A stretch of DNA of 64,000 nucleotides from Gnetum montanum (Eukaryota; Streptophyta; Gnetopsida; Gnetales; Gnetaceae). The notes under the pieces are model-generated. The model saw nothing but the letters and a program-made list of their open reading frames with translations, searched no databases and was not told where the DNA came from. Positions 12,331 to 25,204 of the stretch are shown piece by piece. A program made the position numbers and the translations under genes. The stretch covers positions 274,860 to 338,859 of the forward strand of contig MNCI01018050.1 in NCBI GenBank assembly GCA_015680685.1, written 5' to 3'. The first letter of the stretch is position 1; every line of letters starts with the position of its first letter.

Positions 12331-13960
12331 AGCTTCATGGTCATGTCAGTGTAGATACGATGTTGGCATATCCTTGGATTAATTCCAATCCATTTAGGAT
12401 ATAACTAAGAAAAGGTTTTTGGCCATTTTTTAACCACATTCAATAGCTCTCCTTTTTTTTAGGAGCAAGATTTGCATTAATTATAATCATCTTTCCATTC
12501 TTAAAAAATGCATACTTCATGCTAGCTAGTAGAGTTTTTAATTCTAGGGACTCTAGCTTGAAATGATCAAGGATTACCAACTCTCTTCAATAGGTATCAT
12601 CATCTTCATCATCAGAGAGTTGGTGATGGACTTGCTCAAGCTCATCCATGTCTTTGACATAAGCACATGTTAGGTTCTTAGTAGGTTCGATGCATATTGT
12701 GCTACTATTAGAGTTAGTTATCAGCTAATGGGTGCCGTTGTATTCTATGGCTACTACATACAAGTACCTTTGGATATCTATTTCATGTGCACACTAATTG
12801 CATGATATGATGAATGTACTATTAATGTATAGCCCATGTAGCATTTGTTACTATGGATGTGGGGCAATTTTTCCCTACATGGATGAAGTAGGAGGTAATT
12901 GGGTTGAGGGTGGAGTGATGTGTATAGATGGATGCAGAGGATGGTACAGATATGGGTGCTCCCCTTGAGTAGATGGTGAATAAGTTCAATGGTATTCTAG
13001 AGGGTAATAGTGATGTTGGAATGAGACATGGTTGGTAGAACTTCATGGAGAAATAGGTTGCTAAACATAGTATCTGTATGGATTTGGTTGCTTGTAAGAG
13101 TATTACCATCTTGGCTATGGCATTCACCATGACTATGGTTGGTGTCACTATTAGTATTACCCATACGATTGTGGTGGAGATCAATTTGGATAGTAAGCCT
13201 ATTGATGCTAGTGGAACTATCTTGGATTGCCTTGTGGATAAGGTAATCATCTAGGGTGCTTGCCTCCTTGCTAGTTGAGGATTCAACACATACACCCTAG
13301 ACTCTTGTAAGTGTGACATCACATGGCAACACCCTTTCATTAATAAATGTCACACCTAGCATCTTCATCATTATTAAATGACACACCCTGTGAAATTATT
13401 ATTTCATTATTGCTGATGATGTTCTCTATTACCCCTTCATTCATTACAAGCTTAACAATCAGTATTATTATCCTATTATTCTGTTCCATCACTGTTATTT
13501 CTTCTATGGTGTCTGTTAGAACTAGAAGAGGAAGAAGAAGAAGATGTAGATGAAGAGGGCGAAGAGGAGGAGGACTACCACCATCATGACATTTACCAAT
13601 TCCCCTTCAGTTATCATGGCCACATTCATTCGTTTTCTTATCCTCTTAACACTTGTCTGATCCCCTGACTTGATTGTCATCTTTTCGTAAACCTGGATTG
13701 TTGATAGTGGATCATAGGTTTAGGGCTGCCACCTTCTCATCACCAATAACAAGGGATGAAGAGTTTTCATGTTTGACATTCTTGTGGGATTGATAGTTTG
13801 ACATCTTCACACTTGTTAGAAGAAGAAGACATTTTGCAAAACAATTAAAATTCTCAGTGTGCTTATGTGATTGTATTATGTGTGAGAATGATGTTGACCT
13901 TAGGGTCTATCCAACGATGTTAATGATATTCATTAATCTTAATAGCACATGTTTCAAACA
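12331..13960 (-). pseudogene. Element A gag/protease remnant, shortened
   Basis: Only about 1.6 kb separates the PBS from RT, too short for a full gag plus protease. In one frame the part at 12850-13250 is rich in Y, P, Q and H, like the linker of a Gag polyprotein. The longest open frame (12822-13250) is probably out of frame. A GAA/GAG-rich tract at 13500-13575 (plus-strand reading) is low complexity. I cannot place a protease active site. Confidence 0.4.
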
Positions 13961-13969
13961 AAAATAAGT

Positions 13970-13987
13970 CCTTGTAAATGGCATCAA
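13970..13987 (-). other. Element A primer-binding site (Tat/Athila type, decayed)
   Basis: On the minus strand TTGATGCCATTTACAAGG follows the LTR end CCCCTCATCA. E has TTGGCATCGTTGTCAAGG in the same position. Both look like CpG-decayed forms of the TTGGCGCCGTTGCC-type site used by Athila/Tat elements. Confidence 0.65.
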
Positions 13988-14898
13988 TGATGAGGGGAAA
14001 GATAGACCTACACCCAACCATATGAATCATGAAGCGATCACATGCGATTTGATCGAATTCTATAGATTCTATATTTTTTCGGTGCAGTAGATCTCTAGGA
14101 GGTAAATTGGATGTTGAGCATGTTCATTATCTTCCCAACTACACTTGTGAAGCTCAAGGATACGGTTTAAGTGTAATTGAGGTACATGATTTTTGTCATT
14201 TTATGTTTTATGGTTTTGGTGCTTGAAATAAATAAGATAAAGAATAAAGTAATTTAATGCCTACTTTAATCTAATGGGCTAACTACTATTCAACTAGTCC
14301 TATCATAAGTATTTGGTCCCACTTGTTGTACATATCCTAAACACATATAATGTTGCTAGGTTACCAAGCATTAAGTGCTGTTAGGATTATCAAACATCAC
14401 ACGCATGCTTGAAGCAATTGTACATCTGTATTTACTTAATCACTATCTAGCTTATCTCGATTAATTACTTAATTAGCTTAATTATTGAAGAACATTGAAT
14501 AAATAATTGAAAACACTGCATGCATGAATAAAACATTTAGACTATCTAGAATATTGCAAGGTTGATCAAGAAGTGCATCTTTATTGCCACATACACTATT
14601 TTGATTAGGTATAACAGTGCTTAAATAAATATCCATATACTTAATAACTCTTGCTAGGAGCAATCAAGAAAATATTCTAACTCTTGAATGTAAAAATTAC
14701 AAGAGCTTTGCTACACTATGAAAGAATAATGTCTAAACACTACATGTTGGCACATATTTGTAAGCAAGAATAGACCCTACATTGATGGGGCCATGTCAAC
14801 ATGTGAAATGATGCATCAATGAGGCCTAGTTGACAGGGCCTAGTTGACAAGGCCTAGTTAATGAGGCCTCATCGATGTGGCCAATCTATGACTCATCA
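13988..14898 (-). repeat. Element A 5' LTR (family L1, 911 bp)
   Basis: Perfect 7-bp inverted ends TGATGAG/CTCATCA. The full length is related to the E LTRs (20810-21707 and 52846-53734), sharing ACACCCAACCATA near the left end, a GGATTACCAAGYATYA segment and ACTAYGAAAGAATAAT-like blocks. The right 250 bp match A's 3' LTR remnant at 4284-4526. Confidence 0.85.
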
Positions 14899-14990
14899 CT
14901 TTCCATGAGCCTAAGTAGGCTATTCCATCAACACCTCATTGGATGGATAACCATGCTCAATCTTTTAGATCTCCTCTCAACTCAATCATG
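14899..14990 (+). pseudogene. int: Element B integrase C-terminal fragment
   Basis: The reverse complement of A 9700-9800 aligns here from the very first base after A's LTR (shared CCTCATTGGATGG and AACCATGCTC). B is therefore a plus-strand relative of A, broken exactly at the A LTR edge, as expected if A inserted into B. The other half of B would be left of the window. Confidence 0.7.
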
Positions 14991-17042
14991 GGAAAGATGG
15001 TCATCTATGCTAATCATTAAAATGACTCCTTAGTTTTTCTACCCTTTTGTTTTCCACTTTCTTTATTTTTATACCTTTTTGTTTTAGAATTTTTTATTTT
15101 TTCAAATTTTTATTTTATAACATCATTAGTATATTTTATTTTTCTTGAAGATTTTATAATTTCTTTTATATTTTACTTTATTTTAGTGTAAATTATATTT
15201 ATTTTCTAATAAAATTACTTTATTGCTAATACGACAGTGATGTTGTAGCTATTTACTAATGATGATTTGTACCTAATGTTTTAGGTTAACAATGTCTCTT
15301 GCCTATTTTTGCATTTTGATGACTAATAACTAGGACAAATTTTCTTTTTCATGGAATAGGAAGTGAGTCCACATCATCCACCCATTTATTAACTCTATGG
15401 TTTTCCATATTTTGGAAGTTTCAGGTCCCTTTTTCATTCATTAAACCTTAACAAACTTGTGACCTTGGTAGTTTCCAAAATCAAGAAAGATCCAAATGAT
15501 TTGAAAAGGGTGTGACTTCAAGGGGATTTATTATTCTCTGTACCTTTCTACTTACTTGAGTTATTTAGTGTTTTTCATGGATTTCTCACCATTTCATGTC
15601 AACCAATAAGAAGAAGTTGACTAAGTCTTTGCATGGTGTGGTTTCCATCCAAAAATCCATAAAAATATAAAATCCAAAAAAATGATGAGAATTTAAAGTA
15701 CACCCCTTAGAAAAGCTAAATAGGTTCCAAGCACTTGTTATGGGACTAGAAAAACATGTTACCCATGCTTGAAAGTCCTCTCTAACTAGGTCCTTTCTCA
15801 CTTCCTACTTCTCTTTTCTTCTCAAATAAGGAGCTATGTTTGATCTATGAGAGCATTCTTATGTCTTGAGGGGATGGACTAGTCTTAGGGTGATGATGCA
15901 AAGTCACTAAAAATGGTTGGTTTTGGTTTGGATTGAGGATAGATTTTATCAAGTCATCTAGCCACATAATTCACAAGGGACTTCATGTGACCATGATTCG
16001 TAACTCCATTCCACTTTCTCTTTCATCCATTAGTGGTTTCCATTTTTCACATCACTACAAATTTTCATGTCTTATTTAATGTCTTAGTTTGATGTATTTA
16101 AATTATTAGGTAGATTTTTTTTGGATTTGGTCATTAACTCTTCATAACCATTAATCAACTCAATAGCCCATAGACTCATTAGGTTGAGGATATGCAAGAG
16201 CAAAAAGGGCATAAGCTTACTATGAGAAGGATCTACTTGCATATCTCTTATTTGGGCTAGTTAAGTCCCTTCTCCTTAGGCATTTTTGATGTTAAATCAT
16301 TTACATTTTCCATCAGTTGCATCCAACTATGTGCTCCTTAAGGCATTTCTTTCATAAAATTGCATTCTCCCATCAATTCGTCCATTTTCATGACCTATCA
16401 AACCCTCTTCATGCATTTCATCATGTTCTTGACTTCATGGGCTTCCAAATGACTTTAATTTCATGTAAAAACTCATATTTTTTAATTTTCAAAAAAATTC
16501 AATGGTGAATAATAGATGCATTGACGTGCCCTTGTATACATTATCTTTTGCATTGATGCAGCCAAGTCGATAAGGCCCTATCAATGCATGGTAAAAAATA
16601 CTATAAATATGGTGCAACACTTAGCAATTTTTTCCATTTTTCTTTAAAAAAACAAGAGATTTTTTATGATTTTTCAAAGCCCCAAACTTTCCAGAGCCTG
16701 TATCTTTCACACTGCTTGTCCAATTTTATTCATTTTTTAGTCCTCTAGCTATCAGAGTTATGCTCTACATTGTGGGGGTCACAAATCTTAGGTTTTTGAC
16801 AAAAAATTTTTTGGAATTTTTCTAACTCCCATAGGTTTAATGAATAAAAGAATATTAAATCATCAACCTATGGCAGTTAAACCCTTCCAACAAACTTTGG
16901 TAGCCTATTTAATTAGATAATAATAAAATAATCAAACCATGATTACAACTTAGCCAAGTGTAACTACCCCAAGAGATAAGGTATTCAAAATGTTTTAAAG
17001 TTACACATTAAGCACTAATCCTTGGTCATGTTGTGGTTACAG
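14991..17042 (+). other. Element B region between integrase and extra ORF
   Basis: Mirror of A 7633-9640. T-rich tract at 15030-15200. Shared blocks include AGTGAGTCCACATCATCCACCC (15361) and CTCCCATAGG-like text near 16830. No coding signature. The weak frame 16317-16508 is the mirror of the A shadow at 8114-8347. Confidence 0.6.
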
Positions 17043-19871
17043 ATGGCATGTACACCAAAATTCTTGCAAGGAGGACCATCCAAACCAAGGGAAAAATGAC
17101 CTAGAACCAGAAGGGACCAATAAGAACAACCCTAAGAGTAGAAAGCCAAAACTCATGCCACGAGACCTCTTCATGAGGACTTTGAAATGGAATCTATTCA
17201 TTAGATTTTAGAAGAAGTAGAAACAAAGTAGTTTCACCAAGATGAGGCACTAGGTCCCATGCCTAGACTTGAAGTTACCTTAACCCATGCTTGTCTTGAT
17301 CAAATCAAACCTAGGGATGTTCAACTTTTGATTCTCTAAGAACTAAACTTTGGGACATTCTAGGAGTTTGCTTTATAGGAAATAAAAGCTTAATTGCAAA
17401 CCTCTCCCATGTGACCAATCATCACTTCTAGTGGGGAGTGGTATATGGAAGAGATCTACCTCTTCTCGAAGAATGAGCAACCAGGTGTCATAGTTAGAAT
17501 CAAAGACATTTGCATGTCCTACTCAGTGGAAACGATCACATAGGCTCTTACCTTGCTTGATACTAAAACTAGCTTATAGAGATCTCAACTTAGATAGACC
17601 CTGAGGTAAAGAAAGAGTGGATCTAGAAATGTTATCAAGTGGACCATAAGGAGTATGGTGCACTCATTGTTGTAAAATTCTTGTATTTCAAGATAGAAGC
17701 CCATCACCTCAATCCAATGATGAGGCCTAGCAAGGTAACTACATTTTCTACCTGTGCATGTGCTACTCTAAGTGGAAAATTCCTTGTGAACCTTCCATAG
17801 TTGATCTATTTAAAGATAGATAAGTGATTCAAGGAAAATGAACATGGAAGAAAGGGCCTACCCTTTTCCTATGTCATCAGAAACTATGCAAAAGGGTAGG
17901 AATAGTTTGTTAAATCAAGGATGCAATCAAGAATTCTTCTTTTGCCTTTTGAGCATAAATGATAAAAGACAAGATCCCTGCCACAACTAAGGAAGAGGAA
18001 CAACAACCACTACCTCGACTGCTAACTCTTGAAACAACACTAGAGTCCCATGTTACCCTTGAATGAATGCACAAGATTTGAGAGTAGCTCTTACATGAAC
18101 AAAAGTAGCGAGTAGGAATGAGGGGTGCCAATCTCTCTATGTATCACCTAGTAATGAGTCACCTCAAAAAAGTGGCTTGAACCCTCAACATGATGGAGGG
18201 AGTTACACCAATTTTCTCAATCCAAAGAATTTAGTTTTCCTCAAGATCAGATCCTAATGCTTGAGAGGTAATGGTATCTCTCTCACAATAGTAGAAATTC
18301 CCAGAAATCTATTAGAATGTTGTTACCTTCTCAGTGTGTCTAGAAGAGGGAGAGGGAACAACTATCTTAATGATGTAGCACCATGCATAGGAGAAAACAA
18401 TAGAGGTGGTTACTGATAGAATTGTCAAGGCATTAAATGCACTTGTGAAATTTTTACTAGATGTTTTTGCACTTAGAGATGTGCAAACATTTTTAGGAAG
18501 AATTAGCAATAGATTGGGCACAACCTAGCACAAGGAGTTTTTGGATTGACTAGTGGGAACAAGGTAATCAATTTTAGATGTCTCTAACCTTCTAGATACA
18601 ATCACTACAGCCTAGTTATAGTTGTTGGAAGTAAGGGGAAAATGCATTATCATGGAGGGGCAACTCAAAATAGCCCAAGCTCAATACCAATGCTTGGCTA
18701 TGGAGGTTGCTGAACTAAGAGCCCACCTCATTGATATTGCATTTCTCAATGCTACAGTAACATGTGATGAAACTTTTTAATAGCTTCAAGAAAAGCTCAA
18801 GAATGTTGAGAACGCAAAGGAGAAAATGATCTTTGATTAGTCCTTGGCTGATGCCACCATGCATAATATCTAAAAGGCCTTGGACCAGACTCGCCAAGAG
18901 AATGTAACTTTGACCACAAAAAATCATTGCATGTGGAATGTTGATATGCAGAAGTAGCAAATGCAAGATTTCATCCATCAATAGTAGAAGCAACTAGTGA
19001 GAGTGAATGCTAAGATAAGGAGATTAATGCTAAAAACAAAAATATCTCCATGGAGGAAGTTTAGAATCTTTACCAAAAATTTGCAATAGAGGTAGCCACC
19101 TAGAAAAATGAGGCTCTCAAGTTTAAGAGGGTCAAAAATCACTATATAGATTAGGTTGATCTAAAAAAGAAATTAATGTAAAACATATTCAAATGATGAA
19201 GATGAAAGTTAATAAGGCCCTCTAGAAACTCAAGGAAGGAGGTGATGTCTAGCTGCCTATCTTTAATGGTCTCAATAACTACAACAAGGTAGAGATCCAC
19301 ATGAAGAAGTTGCAAATCAAGGAGATGATGGAGTACATGGAGCTTGACAATCTCTATTATGCAAATCTAGTGATGTTGACTATTGGATGACTGTGGTTTA
19401 AATTAAAGAAATAGATGGCTAATTTGTACTTGTTGAACAAAGTAGATTTCAAGCATCACAAGGACACCAATTAGAAGCTTGAGGTGGAAAATGCAAAACT
19501 TAATGTTCTTAGGTAGTGCTTCACTGATCAATGATCTATACATGAGAAATTGGCCAAGAGAATAAGTGAATACCAAGAGTTGCAGAATGTGGTAAAGGTG
19601 TTAGTTATTGAATGAAAACATTCACTACTTGGTTCATCAATACAAAGGAGCTATTCCTAGTGCAGTGTGGACTGTGGATGATCCCAAGAGTAAGGAGGAG
19701 AGGATATAGATACTATTGGATGCCTACCATCTTTCACCAGAAGTTTTAGCTACTACATGTCAACCATAGCCACCTCAACCACCACGAGTGCCTAAAGCAA
19801 GACAAGTTTCTTCAAAGCCTTCGGAACCTCCACCACCTAGGATTGTTTCAACTTCTTCCTCATATTTGTGA
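17043..19871 (+). pseudogene. Element B extra ORF (coiled-coil protein), decayed
   Basis: Best preserved copy of the extra ORF of the A/B/E family, about 940 codons. It begins ATG at 17043 (MACTPKFLQGGPSKP) and ends with TGA at 19869-19871 after a tail reading SKPSEPPPPRIVSTSSSYL. A middle domain around 17330-17560 contains SGEWYMEEIYLFSKNEQPGV and an IRIKDI-like strand. E keeps the aligned segment (SGKWYLA, AMIKIEGVSTSY). Residues from about 18600 to 19600 are K/E/L-rich and coiled-coil in character (SMEEV, KNEALKFKRVKNH). The sense is the same as pol. About 20 in-frame TAG/TAA stops replace likely CAG/CAA. The product is unknown. Position and coiled-coil suggest a structural or accessory element protein, which is inference. 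Confidence 0.6.
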
Positions 19872-19984
19872 TGTTAGAGAAGTTGTGTTTGTTATTTTTG
19901 ATGGTTAATGATAGATTTGAATTGAAGATGATTCATCATTGAATGTCCTATAATATGTATTAACCTTATAGAGAATATTTACAA
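19872..19984. other. B-F junction
   Basis: B's 3' UTR, PPT and LTR are missing. Within about 110 bp the text passes from the end of B's ORF to the protease region of element F. The exact breakpoint cannot be placed. It is a deletion or recombination junction rather than an intact element end. Confidence 0.4.
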
Positions 19985-20270
19985 GAGGTAAAGAAAAAGT
20001 GCATTTTATCTTTTTAAATTAGTTCTTATAAAGATCAAGTGAAACATGACATTATTCTTATTAATAGTGCTAATGTTATCCTCGATAGAGCTTAGAGCTT
20101 GGAACTATAACAAAAAGTCTACTTATGATGGAGCTAGAAATATTTGATTAGTTTATAGGAAGCATGAAATTCATCTATTGATCCTAATGATATTGTAGCA
20201 ATATAGAGATAATATTTTTATTAATGCTACTTTAATTTTGCAAAGTGAAATGGAACATCTGAAAGAATAT
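19985..20270 (+). pseudogene. Element F (chromovirus-like): protease-end fragment
   Basis: The plus strand reads a YKDQVKHDI motif followed by NVILDRA, matching the end of the chromovirus protease/linker region (a YKDxVxCDV...HxLLGRP pattern in the family). Reading resumes after the inserted S-E-D block at 53760. The last five bases AATAT (20266-20270) are repeated at 53755-53759, so the two pieces were contiguous. Gag and the protease active site are absent. Confidence 0.7.
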
Positions 20271-20809
20271 TGTAACATCCCAATTTCAAAATGATATTGT
20301 TACATAACGAAGATGGTACCTCTTCATAACAAGTGTTATCATTATCATAAGAAGACCTAAAAGTACGTGCTATAATTGAGACCCAAAATAGTGCATTATA
20401 ATCAAAAATGTATCTCTTAAGGTAACCTTTGGGGGTTTGACCTAAGGAATTTATACATGGGCTTAGAGGTTGTGCTAGCATGGAGTGAGAAGTTGACAAA
20501 GGTGAGTAACAAGTGCCAGGTGAAGTGGAAAAGGAAGAGGAATGGCCATCCCTTTTGGCTAGTTGTAGGCCTAATTGTGGTGGCAATGCTGGATTACCAC
20601 TTAGAGATAGATGCTAAAGGAGGAAAACCCCAAGGAACACTCTCAAAGCATGATCCAAAGACTCTATTCCACATCAATAAAGCATTTTTTCCCTTCTCTT
20701 TTTGCATTTTTTTATTATGTTCATCATGCATAATGTCATATGTTACATATGTTTGATTTTTGCATAATGTCTAATTTAACATATATTTTACATTTATCAT
20801 GACACCCAA
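20271..20809 (+). repeat. Solo LTR S (family L2), left part
   Basis: Starts TGTAACATCCC. It is the reverse-oriented relative of H's LTR (3774-4283). Its last 15 bp, ending GGGATGTCACA, lie at 53740-53754 beyond element E. Total about 554 bp, with near-perfect inverted ends (10 of 11). The 5-bp duplication AATAT flanks both sides (20266-20270 and 53755-53759). No PBS follows the right end, so it is a solo LTR left by recombination. Confidence 0.85.
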
Positions 20810-21707
20810 TCATGAGCAGTGGAGTAATCCAACACCCAACCATACAAATTATGAGTGTTCACATGAAACCTGATCACAATCTATGGATAGTAAATATTGA
20901 TATGCTAGTAGTTGAGTTAAGCTTGTGATCGCTACCTTCCCACTCAAGCTAGTAAAGTCTAAGTGTATGGTTTTGCTTGTAGTGATACATATGATAGTTG
21001 ATGTTGATTAACCACTAATAATCCTAAGTGTAGACAAGATAAAAATGAAAGTAGGTACTAAGTCTAAGTAACAAGTAAGTTAATCTATTCTACCCTATCA
21101 TGATGGATAATCATTCTTGATTTTTTGGACATGTCTTAGGCTCATGTAATAATCATTGGGATTACCAAGTATCATGCTACCATGCAAACCAAGCGAAAAT
21201 ACTGCTAGAGTTACCAAACAATCATACTTAATGCTCAAAAATAGTTGTATTCATTCTACTTACTATTAACAAGTGAAAATAAAGTTCTTTGAAAAATAAA
21301 GTGTTATGCTAGTAAAATAGTAAACATTATGCTAAGTGAGAATAATAAACTAGGAGAATTCTACAATGATGGGAAATACCTTCAATCTTTATTTTCAGTC
21401 GCAACTTGTGCCCAAGTACATACTGCTTGAACAAAGATTCCATTCACTATGACACACCACACTTCAGGCATTCACACTTCTAATCACTAAGTCTAAATTT
21501 AAGAAATGAAACTATAAGAGTTTGTTTACTATGGGAATAAAAGTTATGTAGATTGTATGCCCAACTATTGTATTTATAGGGCTACACACATCTCAAAATA
21601 TCATATCAATGATGATGTAGCATGTGCAATAATATTGTATTAATGACATCATTAATACCATATACTTGTTACTATATATTCATGCATCAAAGTTTGACTT
21701 TATAATA
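20810..21707 (-). repeat. Element E 3' LTR (family L1)
   Basis: About 898 bp, colinear with 52846-53734 (shared AATCCAACACCCAACCATACA near the left end, AGTAAAGTCTAAGTGTATG, GGGCTACACACATCTC). The TATA-like box TATTTATAGGG in plus reading at 21571-21581 is conserved in the partner. Left-flank CCCAA (20805-20809) pairs with TCCAA (53735-53739), the target duplication with one C/T change. Confidence 0.9.
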
Positions 21708-21716
21708 CCCCAACAA
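21708..21716 (-). other. Element E polypurine tract (weak)
   Basis: On the minus strand GTTGTTGGGG directly precedes the LTR. The G-run matches A's position and context (AAGGACTAGTTTTCAT in A, AAGGACAAGTTCCTAG in E upstream). Confidence 0.45.
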
Positions 21717-21929
21717 CTAACTAGGAACTTGTCCTTAAGTTAAAACAAAGTGAGAATAGAGTCCCTTAGAAAATTAGGAGGTAGATTCGATTATATGTGA
21801 CTAATAAACTATTTACATTACTCTAAATTTTGTAGTGATGTTTGTAGAAGATTTTACATAAGTGTATGACAAGAAAAAATAAAAAGAAAAAATTTGGAAT
21901 AGCTTGATGTAGATTAGGTTCCTAATAGT

Positions 21930-24500
21930 GGTGGCTCTTCCATTAGCTTCTTCCCTTTATTATTAGGCTTTTTAAATTGATAGCAATTTAGCAATGCTTA
22001 AAGCTTTTCTTCTTTCATCCTAGGATCATGTACTATCCATGCCTATTGTGTAATGTGTGATGGAGCTGGTACATCCCATGGGCATGATATCTATGGAAAT
22101 ATTTGGTTTTCTGTAATGTACCATGTTACAAATTATCATCATTCTTTTTTGAATCCTCTTACCATTTTTTGTAGTTTTTGATAATTTGACATTATTTTAT
22201 CTAGGTTAGCTGCAATGTCTTTCGAGCCTTGGTAGCTAGCCTTTACAACTTTTAATTCAGAATTCACCACATGCAATTTCTGTAAAGCATCATTTTTGTC
22301 AAAAACTTCTTTTTCATATAAGGCATAGACTATTGTTACTTGTTGTTTTGACTCTTTTGGGGCCTAATTGTTGTTAACATGGCTAAGCTAGCATTTCAAA
22401 GATTTGCTAACCCCATGTATTTTGTAAAGTCCTCAATCTCCAAGTCTTTGTTTTTGATTTTAGGTTGGTGGACATGGGCTAGGCTATCCAAAATTATCTA
22501 CTTGCTTACATTTTGTGCTAAAATTGAATTGATCTTAGAATTAGCCATTTGGATTTATTTCTCATTAATTTGCTAATACGTGCCCACTTGATCACAAAAG
22601 TGCTTCTTGACCATCTTAGGATTTTTGGCCTCATTTTTCCACATGCTTATTTCTATGGTAGATTTTTATCTTATTGCATGGACTTCCTCCATTGATAAGA
22701 TTCTATTCTTACTAGTTAAGTGGCTCATGTCTTGGTTGACCTAAATTAGTTGCTCTTGAAGTTTTTGAATGCTCTCCTCAAGTACATTCTTTTATTTCTC
22801 CACACTAGTCAACTAAGCACTATTTGTAGCTAACTACTTATTTTCTTCTTGTAGGATAGTGAATGTATTGGCATTTGTGTATGCTTGTGCTTTAGCTATT
22901 GAGACATTCCAAATCACCTTCTCCTTCTCATGCTCCATCCTCATGTTATGGTCCATGAGGTAATTGATGTGGTCTATTTAGAACTATTCTAGTTGATCAT
23001 CCATAATGAATTATGTTGAATCTCTCTTTTCTATCATTATTGTTGTGAGCTCTTCTTGTGATCTATGAAATTTTTTCATAGCATGCTCTATCCTAGTCTC
23101 TACGATGATCAACTTTCCTTTAGTGGCTATCAGATCAAACTGAACTATAGTGATATTATTGGGGATATTGAAGAGGTTTTGCATGACCTATCCTATCTGT
23201 AGCAGTTTATTGAGTACATCTTCATGTTTAGTAGGAATCATTTAGAAACCAATTAGCATATGAGCATCTCATGCTCTAGAAAGATTTACTGGTAACACAA
23301 CAAGAATATTGAAGGACTCCTTAATGTAATCAGTGATCACTTATGCAGCTCCTATTGCATCTTGATGTTGCATGATCACTATTGTCACTCCTTCTCTAGT
23401 CTCAAGCATCACTTGGAATGATGTATCATTTCTTAATATATGTTTTGACCATCCATTCCCTCCTCTTGACTATAATAATATTCATCCACTTGCCTGGTCT
23501 ATGAAAACTATGGCCCAGGCTACATTGTTAACAACTTTGTAAATATTGTCCCCTTCCCTTGCTCGCCAGCTAATGATTTTTACAACTTTTTATGAATGGC
23601 TCATCGATGGCCTATAATCCTATGGAAATAGTGGTGAAACTTATTGCTACTACTATTGTTTTTGTTTCTATTTCTTAGTTTGATTTTGAATGCTAGGCCT
23701 AGCTTGTTATTGCTAACCAATAGCTGGAATACTACTAGTAAGTGTGGTGTCTGTTGATTTTTCTACTTGATCTTTCTTTAGAGATACCAAGTTAAGCATT
23801 TCCACACCTCAAGAATTCTAAGCCTTCCTAGGGATGTCATTACTATACCCTATGATTCTAGTTTATTTGCACAACTTCCTAATAAGGAAAAAAAATGGAT
23901 GTCTCAACTTCCCTACATTTTTCTCCTTAAACCACCTTTGAATCTTGAGGAAGTAGAGATGGATGATGTTTGCATTGAATTTTTCCATTAGGATAGTACT
24001 TCCTCTAGCAACATATGTTGATATTCAATTGAGCCTTTTAGTATGGAATAGGTGATATGTAGCAATTTTGAAATCTATTTTCTCTTTAGGGGTTAGTTCA
24101 CTATAATCTTTGTCATCTTTTCTGTATGCCTGTTGCAACCATAAATTCCTTAGATTAATATCAAATTTAGTGGAGATCTATGCCATGTTTACTCCTTCAT
24201 TGGTTACATTGAGAGCTTTAACAATCACCTTATCTAAATAGGATGTCGAGACTCCCTCAATCTTGATCATTGCATCTACTTGCCTTTTGTGCAGAAATTG
24301 GTATGTTTATGCTAAATACCATTTTCCACTACTTTTGAGTATGGGACATAGTGGTGATACTTGGAGTTTCATCTTCACTATTTTTGGAGAAAATTACATG
24401 AATGAACTAAAATTTTATTCCACAATAACTATGGATATGATTGATTTCCCCTAGATGGCATGGAGGTAATCTAGTGACAACGTGAGGCACTGTGCTTATT
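21930..24500 (-). pseudogene. Element E extra ORF, 3' part
   Basis: Minus-strand continuation of the coiled-coil extra ORF, interrupted by D. The middle domain aligns to B (SGKWYLA then a YQFLHKRQ segment, against SGEWYMEEIYLFSKNEQ). The coiled-coil part at 23000-22300 has SMEEVHAIR, KNEAKNPKMVKKH and QMANSKINSILAQN. It ends near 21940. The 5' end lies at 45911-46140. Stops are mostly former CAG/CAA. It is unbroken by large deletions apart from the D insertion. Confidence 0.6.
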
Positions 24501-25204
24501 TAGATGCTTGTGGAACTTGTAGCAACCAAGAATATCAATGGGTAGAATGTTGAGAGGTTTGTGGGCACATAGCCTCGACCCCACTTTTGAATGAGGGCCT
24601 TTACTAGGGAAACAAAGGTGGAGTGCCTTGGATGATCTTGTCGATTGAATAGGGAATTTACCAGCTACAACCAAGGTATTGGGTGCAACCAGGGGGGTGG
24701 CATGGTTAGCCAAAAATGTAAGCATTGAGAATACCAAGGTCAGCTAAGCCTAAGCATAGTATGGTTTCTCAACATGAGAACAAAGGTGTAAGTGTACAAA
24801 TGTGTAAAATGGCAAAAAATGCAAATGCGGTACTAGATGTCAAAGAAAATGCTTAAAATGCAATAAAGTTTGAGAGATAGAAATAATGGTACCACCCAAG
24901 ATGAGGAGCATAGCAATTACAACTAATCTTTGAGGCAGTATGCAGTGTATAGATCAATACAATAGCAATGTAGCCATAGTCTCTCAGGTGTCCTAGGGTA
25001 AAGACTAACATATGCTGCAAAGTCTGTGCCTACTAGGTTGGCTACCGTGGTGTCCTATGGGTTTGCAGTGTGTTGTAGTGTTGAATGGGATGCAAAGGTG
25101 TTGACAAGGTGTTGATATGCTCTGGTGTGTAGGGTGTTGAAGGTACCTTAAGTGCCAAGTGGTACTCTAAAATGCCAATTGCTACTCAGATTTGCTAGTC
25201 AAAT

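Noticed and set aside
12822-13250. 142-residue minus-strand frame
   Set aside because: No family signature. The neighbouring frame has the P/Q/Y-rich composition expected of the Gag linker, so this one is probably a shadow.
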